Of a stretch of DNA of 64,000 bases, positions 36,008 to 46,562 are shown piece by piece. The notes beneath the pieces are model-generated. The model saw nothing but the letters and a program-made list of their open reading frames with translations. It was not told the DNA's origin and did not search any database. Source of the DNA: Spartobacteria bacterium (GTDB lineage Bacteria > Verrucomicrobiota > Verrucomicrobiia > Chthoniobacterales > Chthoniobacteraceae); NCBI GenBank assembly GCA_021324825.1, contig JAJPII010000026.1, forward strand, positions 1 to 64,000. Direction: 5' to 3'. The position numbers and the translations under genes were made by a program. The stretch's first letter is position 1, and each line of letters opens with the position of its first letter.

Positions 36008-37857
36008 TGCATACGACGCAACGGCGGCTCCTGGTGGGGCTGTTCATTCCGCTTGGGGTGGGGTTGATTTTCATCCTCCCCTGGTTTGTCCCGCAATCCG
36101 GGCCGATTGTCTCCGATTCCTATACTTTCGGGTTCAGCAACGCAGCCGCGGACCTGGGCGTCCTGGCCATGCTGGCCGCGCTCTTTTTCTGGCGCTACAA
36201 GGATGGCGGGTGCGCCAATCAACAGGAGGCGTTTTTCGATCTCCTCGCCGCTCCGCCGCGTCCGAAAACCAACCACAGGCTTTTCTGGCCTGCGACGTTT
36301 GCGGTGACGCTTTTCGCCGCGGCGACGGCGGGCGGGTGGTGGTGGTATCTTCCGAAGGCCTACTTTGGCGAATCGGCCTATTTCCTCACGCGGCTCGACC
36401 GGATGCTGATGGGAGAGGCGCCGTATGGCGACTTCGATTTCGGCTATGGCCCGTGGATGCTCGATGCGCCCTTTTACCTTCATAAACTGGGCGCGGGACG
36501 GCTCGGGATCGACACCAGCTACATCCTCTGCCTGCTGGTTTTCTTTGTGCTCGGCATGCTCGCCCTGGCGGATGTCGTGCGTTCCCTGGCCCTTTCGGAG
36601 AAGCTGAAGGCGCTCCTGATCCTCGCATTCGGAGTGGCCGGCGCGAACATCAGCCTCGGCATCCTCTATACGCCGCTGCGCTACATTCTGCCGCTGTGGG
36701 CGGTCATCGTTCACCAGCGCCAGGTCCGCCGGGACATCGCGGAGGGCGACACGCTCAGCCTCAGCCAGATCGCCCTCGCTTTCGCCCTGCCCTTCGCGGG
36801 CTTCTGCATTTGCCCGGATACCGGGGTGGTGACGCTTTTCGCGATGGTCGCGGGCTGCCTCTGGTTCTGGCGGACATCGTGGCGCGCGCCGATGCTCGGG
36901 GCGCTGGCGGCGGCGGCCTCCGCGGGGATGGTCGCGCACCTTTACGGCCCCGACTATTTCCGCATGTTCCTTCTCTTCGGGGGCGGCGCCTACAATTTCC
37001 CCATCGTCCCCGCGCCGTACATCCTGGTGTTTCTCGGGTGCGTCTTCTATTTGCTGCCCGATCTGGGAGTCATCGCCCTGGACGAGGAGGGCGCGGAAGC
37101 TCCGCTCTTCGCGGCGGTCCTGGTCGCGCTCGGCTTGTTCATCCCAAGCGCGCTGGGCCGGTGCGACCCGGGGCACGTCTTCGAAAACGGGCTTGGCATC
37201 CTCGTGCTCGCGGCGGCGGGCCTGGTCGCCTCCCCGTCCCCGGCGCGGCGCGGTATTTTCGTATTCGGCGCGATCCTCCTGTTCGGCACGATGGAGGTCG
37301 CTTCGTGGAACAACGGCAAGCCAGCCCTGGATTATGTCCTCCACCTCCGCAAACAGGCGAGGGAGGGCGGCTTCACCCCGATAGCAAAGACCGGAAAATC
37401 GGACATCTTCGACTGGAGCAAACAGACGCCCATCCCCCAATGGATGCTGGACGGCCTTGCGGGCTACGACAAGGTGGGGCTGCCGCTCGGCGGCGGTGAG
37501 GATGTGGATCGCTATCTGAAGATCAGCGGCAAATATGTTTCCGAGTATTTCGTCCCGCCCTACGGGGGGACATTCACGGAACAAAGCCTGCGCCGCAAGC
37601 TGCTCAACCTCGACCGGATGGATGTCATCCTCGTGCCGCGCATCTACTTCAGGCATCTGCAGCCGTTCGACAAGGAGGCCTACGCGAAATCCGCCTGCGC
37701 ATTGATGCAGGGTCTCTTCCTGTTCCCGGTGCATCTGGCCGTCCTCAATGAACCGCTGGAGCCGGAGGCCATCGTCGTGCGGCGGATCGCGCGCGACTTC
37801 CTCCCGGTGACGAAGTTCCAGGATTACGTCCTCCTGCGGCGCAAAACTTCTCCGTGA
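36007..37857 (+). CDS. Polytopic membrane protein, GT-C-like
   Basis: A 616-residue integral membrane protein with about 10-12 hydrophobic helices and a soluble C-terminal third (about residues 440-616). The first large loop has ETRL-type spacing followed by GEAPYGDFDFGYGP, a pattern common in GT-C glycosyltransferase-like proteins, where an acidic residue after the first helices is catalytic. That makes a polyprenyl-linked glycosyl transfer role possible but unproven. It starts on the last base of the preceding stop (TAATG) and ends overlapping the GTG of rdgB. Confidence 0.75.
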   Translation: MHTTQRRLLVGLFIPLGVGLIFILPWFVPQSGPIVSDSYTFGFSNAAADLGVLAMLAALFFWRYKDGGCANQQEAFFDLLAAPPRPKTNHRLFWPATFAVTLFAAATAGGWWWYLPKAYFGESAYFLTRLDRMLMGEAPYGDFDFGYGPWMLDAPFYLHKLGAGRLGIDTSYILCLLVFFVLGMLALADVVRSLALSEKLKALLILAFGVAGANISLGILYTPLRYILPLWAVIVHQRQVRRDIAEGDTLSLSQIALAFALPFAGFCICPDTGVVTLFAMVAGCLWFWRTSWRAPMLGALAAAASAGMVAHLYGPDYFRMFLLFGGGAYNFPIVPAPYILVFLGCVFYLLPDLGVIALDEEGAEAPLFAAVLVALGLFIPSALGRCDPGHVFENGLGILVLAAAGLVASPSPARRGIFVFGAILLFGTMEVASWNNGKPALDYVLHLRKQAREGGFTPIAKTGKSDIFDWSKQTPIPQWMLDGLAGYDKVGLPLGGGEDVDRYLKISGKYVSEYFVPPYGGTFTEQSLRRKLLNLDRMDVILVPRIYFRHLQPFDKEAYAKSACALMQGLFLFPVHLAVLNEPLEPEAIVVRRIARDFLPVTKFQDYVLLRRKTSP

Positions 37858-38444
37858 CCGCCCTTCTCATCGCCACCCGGAACGGGCGCAAGACAAGGGA
37901 ATTCCGGGAACTTCTCGGGGACCGCTTTTCCGTGTCCGATCTCTCGGCGCGCGCGGACATCCCGGAAGCGATCGAGTCCGGGACGACATTCGAGGAGAAT
38001 GCGGTTCTGAAGGCGCTCGGCGCTTCCCGTTGCGTCGGAGGGCTGGTATTGGCGGACGATTCCGGCCTGGAGGTCGACGCGCTGGGCGGCGCGCCGGGCG
38101 TGTACTCGGCGCGGTACGCCGGGGAAGGGGCGAGCGACGAGGAGAACCGCCAAAAGCTGCTGGCTGCGCTCGAGCGCACGGGCGCTCGCGGCCCGGCCCG
38201 CGCGGCGCGTTTCCGCTGCGTGCTGGCGCTGGCGAGGGAAGGCGTGGTTTTGGAGACCTTCGCCGGCGCGGTGGAAGGCGTCATAGCAAACCGCGCGAAA
38301 GGGGAGGGCGGATTCGGCTACGACCCGGTGTTCATCCCGGAGGGACACTGCGGGACATTCGCGGAACTTCCCGCCGAGGTGAAGAACCGCGAGAGCCACC
38401 GCGCGCGCGCCCTCGCCAGGGCCGCCGCGCATCTGCTGGCCTAG
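37854..38444 (+). CDS. rdgB: XTP/dITP diphosphatase (RdgB/HAM1)
   Basis: A 196-residue house-cleaning pyrophosphatase that removes dITP, XTP and similar non-canonical nucleotides. Motifs: LLIATRNGRKTREF, TFEENAVLKA, LADDSGLEVDALGGAPGVYSARYAG (in consecutive blocks) and GEGGFGYDPVF, with SHRARAL at the C-terminus. The GTG at 37854 overlaps the upstream stop (GTGA) and closes the aspS operon. Its 3' end overlaps the convergent pseudopilin gene by 4 bases. Confidence 0.94.
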   Translation: MTALLIATRNGRKTREFRELLGDRFSVSDLSARADIPEAIESGTTFEENAVLKALGASRCVGGLVLADDSGLEVDALGGAPGVYSARYAGEGASDEENRQKLLAALERTGARGPARAARFRCVLALAREGVVLETFAGAVEGVIANRAKGEGGFGYDPVFIPEGHCGTFAELPAEVKNRESHRARALARAAAHLLA

Positions 38445-38983
38445 GTTCCTCCGGTTTCCTGCTCGATATCTTTCAGGGACTTGGTGCTCCCGTTCATGAA
38501 GATAAGGAGGCTGCCGTTTCCGTGCGAGTTCCCCTTTTCCACGAACCACGGCATGTTCGCCCACCGGTACGGCGTACCCGGCTTGGAATCGAACGGGAAG
38601 GCGACATAATCCGCGCGCGGGGCTTGGGGATTATCGACCGGGGGATTTCCCATCAAGCGCTGCGTCGTAGGGCAGACCCAGGTATTGCGATCCACCCCCA
38701 AGGGAAGAAGCGCTTCAATCCACTGTTCGTCGTGCGCGGTGCTGTCCGTGGGCGAAGCGGCGATTTGCGGCCAGTGGCCGTACTGCTGGAGGTATGCGCT
38801 GGCCCCGACATACAGGTTGCGCATATTTGCCATGCATGCGGCAGCCTCCGCCCGCGAACGCAATGCGCCCAAGGCGGGCAGAAGCATCACGGCGAGAATG
38901 GCGATGACGCACATCACGGTCAGCAACTCCAGCAGCGTGAAGCCGGCGAACGGATGCGCCGCACGCCTGTCGGGCTGCGTCAC
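38441..38983 (-). CDS. Type II secretion/type IV pseudopilin-like protein
   Basis: A 180-residue protein with a prepilin peptidase site: a short basic leader ending at Gly14, then FTLLELLTVMCVIAILAVML with Glu at position 5 of the mature chain. The C-terminal part is a globular domain resembling the many PulG/DUF1559-like proteins of planctomycetes and verrucomicrobia (WVCPTTQRLMGNP). It starts from a GTG overlapping the stop of the upstream secreted-protein gene by one base. Processing by a prepilin peptidase is expected; none is in this window. Confidence 0.85.
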   Translation of the reverse strand: MTQPDRRAAHPFAGFTLLELLTVMCVIAILAVMLLPALGALRSRAEAAACMANMRNLYVGASAYLQQYGHWPQIAASPTDSTAHDEQWIEALLPLGVDRNTWVCPTTQRLMGNPPVDNPQAPRADYVAFPFDSKPGTPYRWANMPWFVEKGNSHGNGSLLIFMNGSTKSLKDIEQETGGT

Positions 38984-39744
38984 TAGAACAACGTCGGCAC
39001 CGTGCCCACGTTGACGACGGAACTCTGTTGGGTGCCTTCAACGGAGAACGTGAAAGCGTCGTTGATAAGCGTGACGCTCTGCGAACCGGAAACGCCGAAG
39101 TTACTAAAGGTGTTCTGGAAGGGGTTGATGTTCCCGACAACCGTGAGGGTGGCGCTTCCGATGAACGAGGCGGAAGCTGTGGAAAGGCCCGTGGTGGTCT
39201 GGCCTATAATGGCGGAAACCAAACCCGAGGCCGTGGCTTGGGCGACACCGCTGGAGGTGACCGTGGCAGCGGTGCTGCCGCTGGAATCAAGGACGCTGAA
39301 TGACTGGTTATCCGGCGTGAAAGAAGCTCCCAGAACGCCGTCGAACTGCTGCTGCTGCGGAATAACCGTGCCGACGATATGTCCCGTAAAAGCCTGGCCC
39401 GCCGCAAACATCAGGAAGACGCCGCTGGAAAGTCCGGTGTCGACGATGCCGAGGCTAAAAAGTCCCAGAGCGTTGGGCGTGACGGTGGTCGCGGGGTTGT
39501 TGGTTACGATGGTGTTCGTGGTCTCAACCCCGGTGACGGGATCGGTGTGCGTGGTCACGGTCTGCGTCTCGCTGGAATCCGATTCGGCGGTGGCTATCAA
39601 TACGCCCGTATAGGTTCCGACAAAGTTGCCCGCAGAGCCGTAGTTCGGCCCGCCGTTCGCGGCGATCTCATTGTCCGCCGCGAAGCAGCGCGTTTCGGCA
39701 TGGAGAAATACGATGCAGAGAAGAAAGGCGAGGAGGGCTCTCAT
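38983..39744 (-). CDS. Secreted Ser/Thr/Gly-rich protein, unknown function
   Basis: A 253-residue exported protein with a signal peptide (about residues 1-22). The mature part is rich in Thr, Ser, Val and Gly (for example SSETQTVTTHTDPVTGVETT, TATVTSSGVAQATASGLVS) and is probably beta-structured. No family is recognised. It is translationally coupled to the downstream pseudopilin gene, which suggests both are exported and perhaps act together at the cell surface. Confidence 0.75.
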   Translation of the reverse strand: MRALLAFLLCIVFLHAETRCFAADNEIAANGGPNYGSAGNFVGTYTGVLIATAESDSSETQTVTTHTDPVTGVETTNTIVTNNPATTVTPNALGLFSLGIVDTGLSSGVFLMFAAGQAFTGHIVGTVIPQQQQFDGVLGASFTPDNQSFSVLDSSGSTAATVTSSGVAQATASGLVSAIIGQTTTGLSTASASFIGSATLTVVGNINPFQNTFSNFGVSGSQSVTLINDAFTFSVEGTQQSSVVNVGTVPTLF

Positions 39745-39843
39745 GGCGGAAAAAATATCCGGGATGCCATTTTTATGTCAAGGGATTAATGTCTTGAAAA
39801 TCGCTTGACCGAAACGGACGCCATGGCCGATGTAACCGCACCG

Positions 39844-40050
39844 ATGAAAGCCCTTTTTCTTGCGTCCGCCGCCGCCCTCCTCCTGGTTTCTTGCGATAAG
39901 GGTGATGTCACCGCCGACAAAACGCCGGTCAATTCCGGACCGACCCCGGAGGCGACCGCGACTCCCACGCCGGCCCCTTCCGCGTTGCCGAGCCCTTCTC
40001 CCTCGCCGTCCGACCTGAGTTCCTCGCCGGCGCCCTCGCCGACTCCCTAA
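39844..40050 (+). CDS. Small Pro/Ser/Thr-rich lipoprotein
   Basis: A 68-residue protein with a lipoprotein signal ending in LLLVSC (lipidated Cys17). The remainder is unstructured, dominated by Pro, Ser, Thr and Ala (PTPEATATPTPAPSALPSPS). The ATG at 39844 directly begins the signal sequence; an ATG seven codons upstream is the alternative. Function unknown; such tails usually act as spacers from the membrane. It is followed at once by a palindromic element. Confidence 0.6.
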   Translation: MKALFLASAAALLLVSCDKGDVTADKTPVNSGPTPEATATPTPAPSALPSPSPSPSDLSSSPAPSPTP

Positions 40051-40052
40051 GC

Positions 40053-40196
40053 TTGGCCCGCTCTTGGTTGTAGAGGCGGTTGTGCCAGCCGCCTGGAGCG
40101 GGAGGCAACAGCCAAAGCGCCAGACCGTTCCCGGTCTTTAGCCCGGGGTTAGGCGGCTGGCACAGCCGCCTCTACCAAGACAAAGTGCATGCCACG
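40053..40196 (+). repeat. Dispersed palindromic element, copy 6 (most complete)
   Basis: Left flank GGCCCGCTCTTG (from 40054), left arm 40067-40093, a core of about 58 bp, right arm 40152-40178 and right outer end AAAGTGCATGCCACG to 40196. It lies between the small lipoprotein and the 3' end of the phosphatase-glyA frame. Confidence 0.85.
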
Positions 40197-40206
40197 CTTC
40201 AGACTC

Positions 40207-41958
40207 TCACGATAGCTGCCTGGGCAGCGGGTACTCCTGCATGAACTCGCGGACCTTCTTGCGAAGCTTGTGCAGTTCCGGTTCGTTGCCGGCGGCCTTC
40301 AGCGCGTCGTGGATGAGGTCGGCTATCTCCATCATCTCGTCCTCCTTCATGCCGCGCGTGGTGACGGCGGGCGTGCCGATGCGGATGCCGCCGCCCTTGG
40401 TTATCGGCACGGTGTCGAAGGGGATGCCGTTCTTGTTTACCGTGATGCCCGCCCGGTCGAGAACTTCCTGCGCTTCCTTGCCGGTGATGTTGTTCGGACG
40501 CAGGTCGACCAGCATGAGGTGGTTGTCCGTGCCGCCGGAGACGATGCGGTAGCCGTTCTTCGCCATCCGCGCGGCGAGGGCTTTCGCGTTGTAGGTCACC
40601 TGGAGTTGGTACGTCTTGAAGTCCGGCCTCAGCGCTTCCTGGAAGCAGACGGCTTTCGCGGCGATGACGTGCATGAGCGGGCCGCCCTGTATGCCCGGGA
40701 ACACCTGGGAATCGATCTGCCGGGCGTATTTCTCCTTGCAGAGGATGATGCCGCCGCGCGGGCCGCGCAGGCTTTTGTGGGTGGTCGTCGTCACGAAATC
40801 GGCCGTCGGCACGGGGGTGGGATGCACTCCGCCGGCAACCAGCCCGGCGATGTGCGCCATATCGACGAAGAGATACGCCCCGACCGCCTTGGCGATGTCG
40901 CCCATCTTCTGGAAATCGATGACGCGCGAATAGGCGGAAGCGCCCGCGGTGATCATCTTCGGCCTGAATTCCGCGGCTTGCCTTGCCAGGGCGTCGTAAT
41001 CGATCCGCTCGGTCTCGCGGCTGACTCCGTAATGGGAGACTTCGAAGAAGCGGCCCGAGAAGTTCGCCTTGTTGCCGTGGGTGAGGTGGCCGCCGTGGCT
41101 CAGGTCCATCGTCAGTATGCGGTCGCCGGGCTGGAGCACGCTGAAATAGACGGCCATGTTGGCCTGGCTGCCGCTGTGGGGCTGCACATTGGCGTGTTCC
41201 GCGCCGAAAATGGCCTTCGCCCGGTCGATGGCGAGTTGCTCGACGACATCGACATTCTCGCAGCCGCCGTACCAGCGCCGTCCCGGGTAGCCCTCGGCAT
41301 ATTTGTTTGTCAGGACGGAGCCCTGGGCTTCCATCACGGCCCGGCTCGTGAAGTTTTCCGAGGCGATCAGCTCTATATTCTCAACCTGCCGCAGGATTTC
41401 CGCCTCGATCGCCCTGGATATCTCCGGGTCGGTCTCGGCCAGGTTGCGCTGTTGCGGGGCGGCGGGGGAGTAGTGTGTTTCCATAATACTGGCTGCGTGC
41501 GGCGCTTCGTCGATGACGGCCAGCAGGGTCGGAAGCGCCCGCCGGAGAGTATCGCGGCATTGTAAATAGGCGTCAACGCCCAGCCCGATGGGGTCGGGGA
41601 TGTCGGGCGACGAGTGCGCGGCGGCGGGGTCGAACTCGCATACGAGGAAGGTCTTCTCCGCGGCTTCGGGGAAGAGCATCTGGATCGTCTCCATGTGCCC
41701 GCGCGTCATGGCGAAGATCACGGTGGCTTCCTCGACCAGTTCTTCCGTCAAGGGGCGGCTGCGCTGGCGGGAGATATCGACGCCCAACTCGCGCAGGACT
41801 TCCACGGCGAAAAGGCTCGGCGGCTGGCCGTGGATGGCGCCGACGCCGGCGGAACGCACGGCGACATCCCGCCGCCCGCTGACCAAATGGCGGAAAAGCC
41901 CTTCCGCCATCGGGCTGCGGCAGATGTTGCCTGTGCAAACAAAGAGGATATTCTTCAC
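40207..41958 (-). CDS. glyA: Low-molecular-weight protein tyrosine phosphatase fused to serine hydroxymethyltransferase
   Basis: One uninterrupted 583-codon frame. Residues 1-~155 are a low-molecular-weight tyrosine phosphatase ([10 protein letters not shown], Cys8-X5-Arg14, and the acid loop DIPDPIGLG). From Met159 (41484) the rest is a complete GlyA, which makes glycine and 5,10-methylene-THF from serine: [36 protein letters not shown], the PLP site [14 protein letters not shown] (Lys395). No stop and no Shine-Dalgarno lies before Met159, so a fused protein is likely, although internal initiation at the glyA ATG could also give a 425-residue GlyA. The phosphatase GTG at 41958 gives the standard N-terminus. 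Confidence 0.85.
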   Translation of the reverse strand: MKNILFVCTGNICRSPMAEGLFRHLVSGRRDVAVRSAGVGAIHGQPPSLFAVEVLRELGVDISRQRSRPLTEELVEEATVIFAMTRGHMETIQMLFPEAAEKTFLVCEFDPAAAHSSPDIPDPIGLGVDAYLQCRDTLRRALPTLLAVIDEAPHAASIMETHYSPAAPQQRNLAETDPEISRAIEAEILRQVENIELIASENFTSRAVMEAQGSVLTNKYAEGYPGRRWYGGCENVDVVEQLAIDRAKAIFGAEHANVQPHSGSQANMAVYFSVLQPGDRILTMDLSHGGHLTHGNKANFSGRFFEVSHYGVSRETERIDYDALARQAAEFRPKMITAGASAYSRVIDFQKMGDIAKAVGAYLFVDMAHIAGLVAGGVHPTPVPTADFVTTTTHKSLRGPRGGIILCKEKYARQIDSQVFPGIQGGPLMHVIAAKAVCFQEALRPDFKTYQLQVTYNAKALAARMAKNGYRIVSGGTDNHLMLVDLRPNNITGKEAQEVLDRAGITVNKNGIPFDTVPITKGGGIRIGTPAVTTRGMKEDEMMEIADLIHDALKAAGNEPELHKLRKKVREFMQEYPLPRQLS

Positions 41959-42067
41959 GCCCGTGTTTCTTTGGAAGCGGGGAACATACAGGAGGTATCG
42001 GGAGCAAGTCAAACCGCCCCCAACTCCGCGCTTGAGAACGGGCCGGGGCGACAGTAGGCTTGTTTTC

Positions 42068-42472
42068 TTGCAATCGGCCGCCTTCTCCCCCAGGACTTTG
42101 GAAGCGATCTATCGCTTCGCGTTCCTTCTTACGGGCGATGCCGCGACCGCCTCCTCGGCGGTTCTCGACGCCCTCCGCGAAGGCGCCGCGGCGGCCCAGT
42201 TTCGCAATGACAACCATCGCAACGCCTTCATGGCCATGAAGGTGCGGGCGCTTTGCCTGAAGGCGGCGCCCCCTACCGATGCGGGCGAGGCGTCCTCCGG
42301 CTTTCACCTGATGCCCGAGCCGCAACGGAGCGCCCTGGCCCTGTTCTATCTCGGCCTCGTCGCGCCCGCCGATATTCCCCAGCTCTTTCACCTGAAGCCG
42401 GAGGGTTTCGCGGACGCGCTCGCCGCGGGCCGGGACTTCCTCCGCGAGCGCCTGACCTCCTCCCCGGCATGA
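42068..42472 (+). CDS. Short ECF-sigma-like protein
   Basis: A 134-residue protein resembling a reduced extracytoplasmic-function sigma factor. A region-2-like segment ([26 protein letters not shown]) and a region-4-like segment ([27 protein letters not shown] followed by a basic helix) are joined by a shortened linker. The usual DNA-contact signatures are weak, so it may no longer bind promoters. The TTG at 42068 with AGTAGG upstream is the likely start. Its TGA overlaps the ATG of the next gene, a membrane protein like an anti-sigma factor. Confidence 0.55.
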   Translation: MQSAAFSPRTLEAIYRFAFLLTGDAATASSAVLDALREGAAAAQFRNDNHRNAFMAMKVRALCLKAAPPTDAGEASSGFHLMPEPQRSALALFYLGLVAPADIPQLFHLKPEGFADALAAGRDFLRERLTSSPA

Positions 42473-43248
42473 ACGCCAAAGAGGCGCGGATCATTCTCCG
42501 GAGCCACCGGCCCGGGCAGCCCCAGGATGCCCGGTTCCAAAAGGCGCTCGGGGAGGAATCGCTAAAGCAGGAGTACCAGCGGCAGGCGGAGTTGGATAAC
42601 CGGGTCATGAGCCTCGTCCATGCCATCCCGCTCCCGGAAGGCCTCCTTGACAAGATGACCAAGGTTGAGCCGGGGAAACGGCGGCTTGACTGGCGGTCGG
42701 CCCGTTCGGCCTTGAAGCAGCCGCCGGTGCTGGCCGCGCTCATCGGGCTGGCCGTCATGGTGGGGATACTCGTGTTTTTCTGGCTGGACAGGATGCAGAG
42801 CTTCCCGGGGAGGGAGGCCGTCTTCCGGATGATCTCGACCACGCAGGAGATGAGCGGCGCGGAACTGGAGCCGTTGATAACGGAGGCCGGCAAGCTCGGC
42901 GACTGGTTCATGCTCAAATACGGGCTGGAAGACTTCAACGTCCCGCCCGAGTTCGCGGGCATGAAGACCGCCGCCTGCCGTCTCTTCAAACAGGACGGCT
43001 TCCCCGTGGCGCAGATCGCCATCAAGCGCGAGAACGCCGCGGGCATGCTCTTCTTCATCTTCCGCGCGGAAGACTTCGGGGTGAAACTCCCTTCGCCCGA
43101 CCGCTGGTATATCTTCACGCAGGAGGATTGGTCGGCCGCGGTGCGCGGGGAGGCGGAGACCAAAACGTGCTTCATGGTGGCTGTCCGCGGCAAGCGCCAG
43201 CAACTGGAGGACTTCCTGAAATCGCTGTCGAAGGAAACCCCGGGCTGA
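42469..43248 (+). CDS. Anti-sigma-factor-like membrane protein
   Basis: A 259-residue protein with a cytoplasmic N-terminal domain (EARIILRSHRPGQPQDARF; about residues 1-80), one membrane helix (about 86-106) and an extracytoplasmic domain (about 110-259). The N-terminal block is like the putative anti-sigma proteins I know from Verrucomicrobiota, which start with an EA-[QR]-ILRxxRP motif. The ATGA overlap with the ECF-like gene supports a sigma/anti-sigma pair. The signal sensed is unknown. Confidence 0.65.
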   Translation: MNAKEARIILRSHRPGQPQDARFQKALGEESLKQEYQRQAELDNRVMSLVHAIPLPEGLLDKMTKVEPGKRRLDWRSARSALKQPPVLAALIGLAVMVGILVFFWLDRMQSFPGREAVFRMISTTQEMSGAELEPLITEAGKLGDWFMLKYGLEDFNVPPEFAGMKTAACRLFKQDGFPVAQIAIKRENAAGMLFFIFRAEDFGVKLPSPDRWYIFTQEDWSAAVRGEAETKTCFMVAVRGKRQQLEDFLKSLSKETPG

Positions 43249-43270
43249 CGCCCGCCGGCCTTCCCAAAGC

Positions 43271-43359
43271 GTGTCATGCACTTTTCGCCCCGCTTGCCTC
43301 CCGCTCCAGGCGGCTGGCACAGCCGCCTCTACAACCAGGAGCGGGCTAAGTGCATGACC
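43271..43359 (-). repeat. Dispersed palindromic element, copy 7 (one arm, both outer ends)
   Basis: Left outer end GTGTCATGCACTTTT (43271-43285), a fragment of core, one arm at 43309-43335 and right outer end AAGTGCATGACC to about 43359. The two outer ends are inverted copies of each other, which best shows that the element has long terminal inverted repeats. The core fragment is in the inverted orientation. Confidence 0.8.
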
Positions 43360-43368
43360 CATTTCAGA

Positions 43369-44070
43369 CTAGCGGGAAAGCGATTCCGGGCTCCAATTCG
43401 ACCTGGGCGCGGACGGTCGCTGGGCGGCGGCGGGCGCGGCTTCGGCGAGGCGGCGCGCGGCTTCCTCGCCGTAACGCTGTTCGATGACGCCTTGGGCGAT
43501 CCCATCGGCCAGCTTGGCGCGGTAAGCCGGGCTGGCGCAAAGACCGGCCTCGGAGTTGTTGCTGAGGTAGCCGCACTCGATCAGCACCGCCGGGTATTGA
43601 TTGTACCGCAACACGCGGAAGCGGGCGAATTTCCTGAAGCGGATCGGGGCGATCCGGCCAAGGTTCGTTTCGATGCGGCCCGCAAGCTGCGCGGCGGGGC
43701 CGGAGTTGTAATAGGCTTCCACGCCCCGGATGCCGTGGTTCCGGGAGTCGTTGAAGTGGATGCTGACGAAGACGGCGTTTTCCTGCATGTTCGAGATGGC
43801 CGCCCGGTCGTTCAACGGGATGAAGACATCGCAGGTGCGGGTCATGACCGTGCGCAAGCCGGCGCGGCGCAGATCGTCGTTTACATGGAGCGCGACGTCG
43901 AGGGCGTTTGCCTTTTCCAGGCCGCCGCGCCTGGAATGCGCGCCGGGGTCCTTGCCGCCGTGGCCGGGATCGATGACCACGGTCTGGAAGGTCCGGCTCG
44001 TGTCCTTGACGCCGGCGCACCCGGCGAGCAGAAGAACCGCCAGGAGCAATAGCGGCTTGCTATTGCCCAT
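43369..44070 (-). CDS. N-acetylmuramoyl-L-alanine amidase (Amidase_3), lipoprotein
   Basis: A 233-residue zinc amidase that cleaves the peptide stem from murein. A lipobox LLLAGC puts the lipidated Cys at residue 18. The Amidase_3 domain has the zinc ligands in [12 protein letters not shown], the Glu in [11 protein letters not shown] and the His in VSIHFND, and the catalytic Glu in LIECGYLSN. The ATG at 44070 is chosen because it starts the lipoprotein signal; the frame stays open far upstream but that part is antisense to the next gene. It is divergent from the YyaL-like gene. The C-terminal tail is Ala/Arg-rich and unstructured. Confidence 0.9.
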   Translation of the reverse strand: MGNSKPLLLLAVLLLAGCAGVKDTSRTFQTVVIDPGHGGKDPGAHSRRGGLEKANALDVALHVNDDLRRAGLRTVMTRTCDVFIPLNDRAAISNMQENAVFVSIHFNDSRNHGIRGVEAYYNSGPAAQLAGRIETNLGRIAPIRFRKFARFRVLRYNQYPAVLIECGYLSNNSEAGLCASPAYRAKLADGIAQGVIEQRYGEEAARRLAEAAPAAAQRPSAPRSNWSPESLSR

Positions 44071-44121
44071 CCGACGTTCGACCGTGCCCTCATTCATGGC
44101 TTCATCCCGAAAGCAGGAATC

Positions 44122-46173
<2,052 letters not shown>

Positions 46174-46562
46174 CGGATATGCGGCCTTTACATGCATGCC
46201 CAATAGGCTTAGACTGAGCGGCTTGAGTATGGATCTACAAATGACGGAGGCGAAAGGCGAGGTGTCGCGCCGGGAAGCCAGGCGGGGCAGCATTCGTCTT
46301 CGCCGAGGTAAGCACCGTGGGGAACGAGAAGTTCTTCGCGCACTGTTTGATAAGGCGCGCGGCCGCCTTTTTCGCGCCGCGTCCGATGCATTGGACGGCG
46401 CTGGAATCAGCTACAAGTTTCGAATCCCGGATGCAATGGAGGGCATCTCCAACGACAGAGTGGCGACGGAGAAATCAAAAGCACGTTTTCATTTGGAAGA
46501 TCGTTATCCCGATTAATCTCGTCGCCCTGGGGGTATTGCTCGGTCATCTGCTTCGATAAGAT
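46174..46562 (+). other. Gap with ambiguous small frames
   Basis: This 389-bp gap holds two overlapping plus-strand frames, neither convincing. One (46196-46516) encodes a 106-residue Arg/Glu-rich product from an ATG without a clear ribosome-binding site. The other could start at an ATG at 46431 and end at 46559, giving 42 residues that finish in one hydrophobic helix (FIWKIVIPINLVALGVLLG). The latter could be a small membrane protein. The helix and the first frame could also be the two parts of a frameshifted gene. Confidence 0.3.

Noticed and set aside
39805-39843. Longer start for the small lipoprotein (TTG 39805 or ATG 39823)
   Set aside because: Both would put acidic residues before the signal sequence; the ATG at 39844 gives a normal lipoprotein signal.
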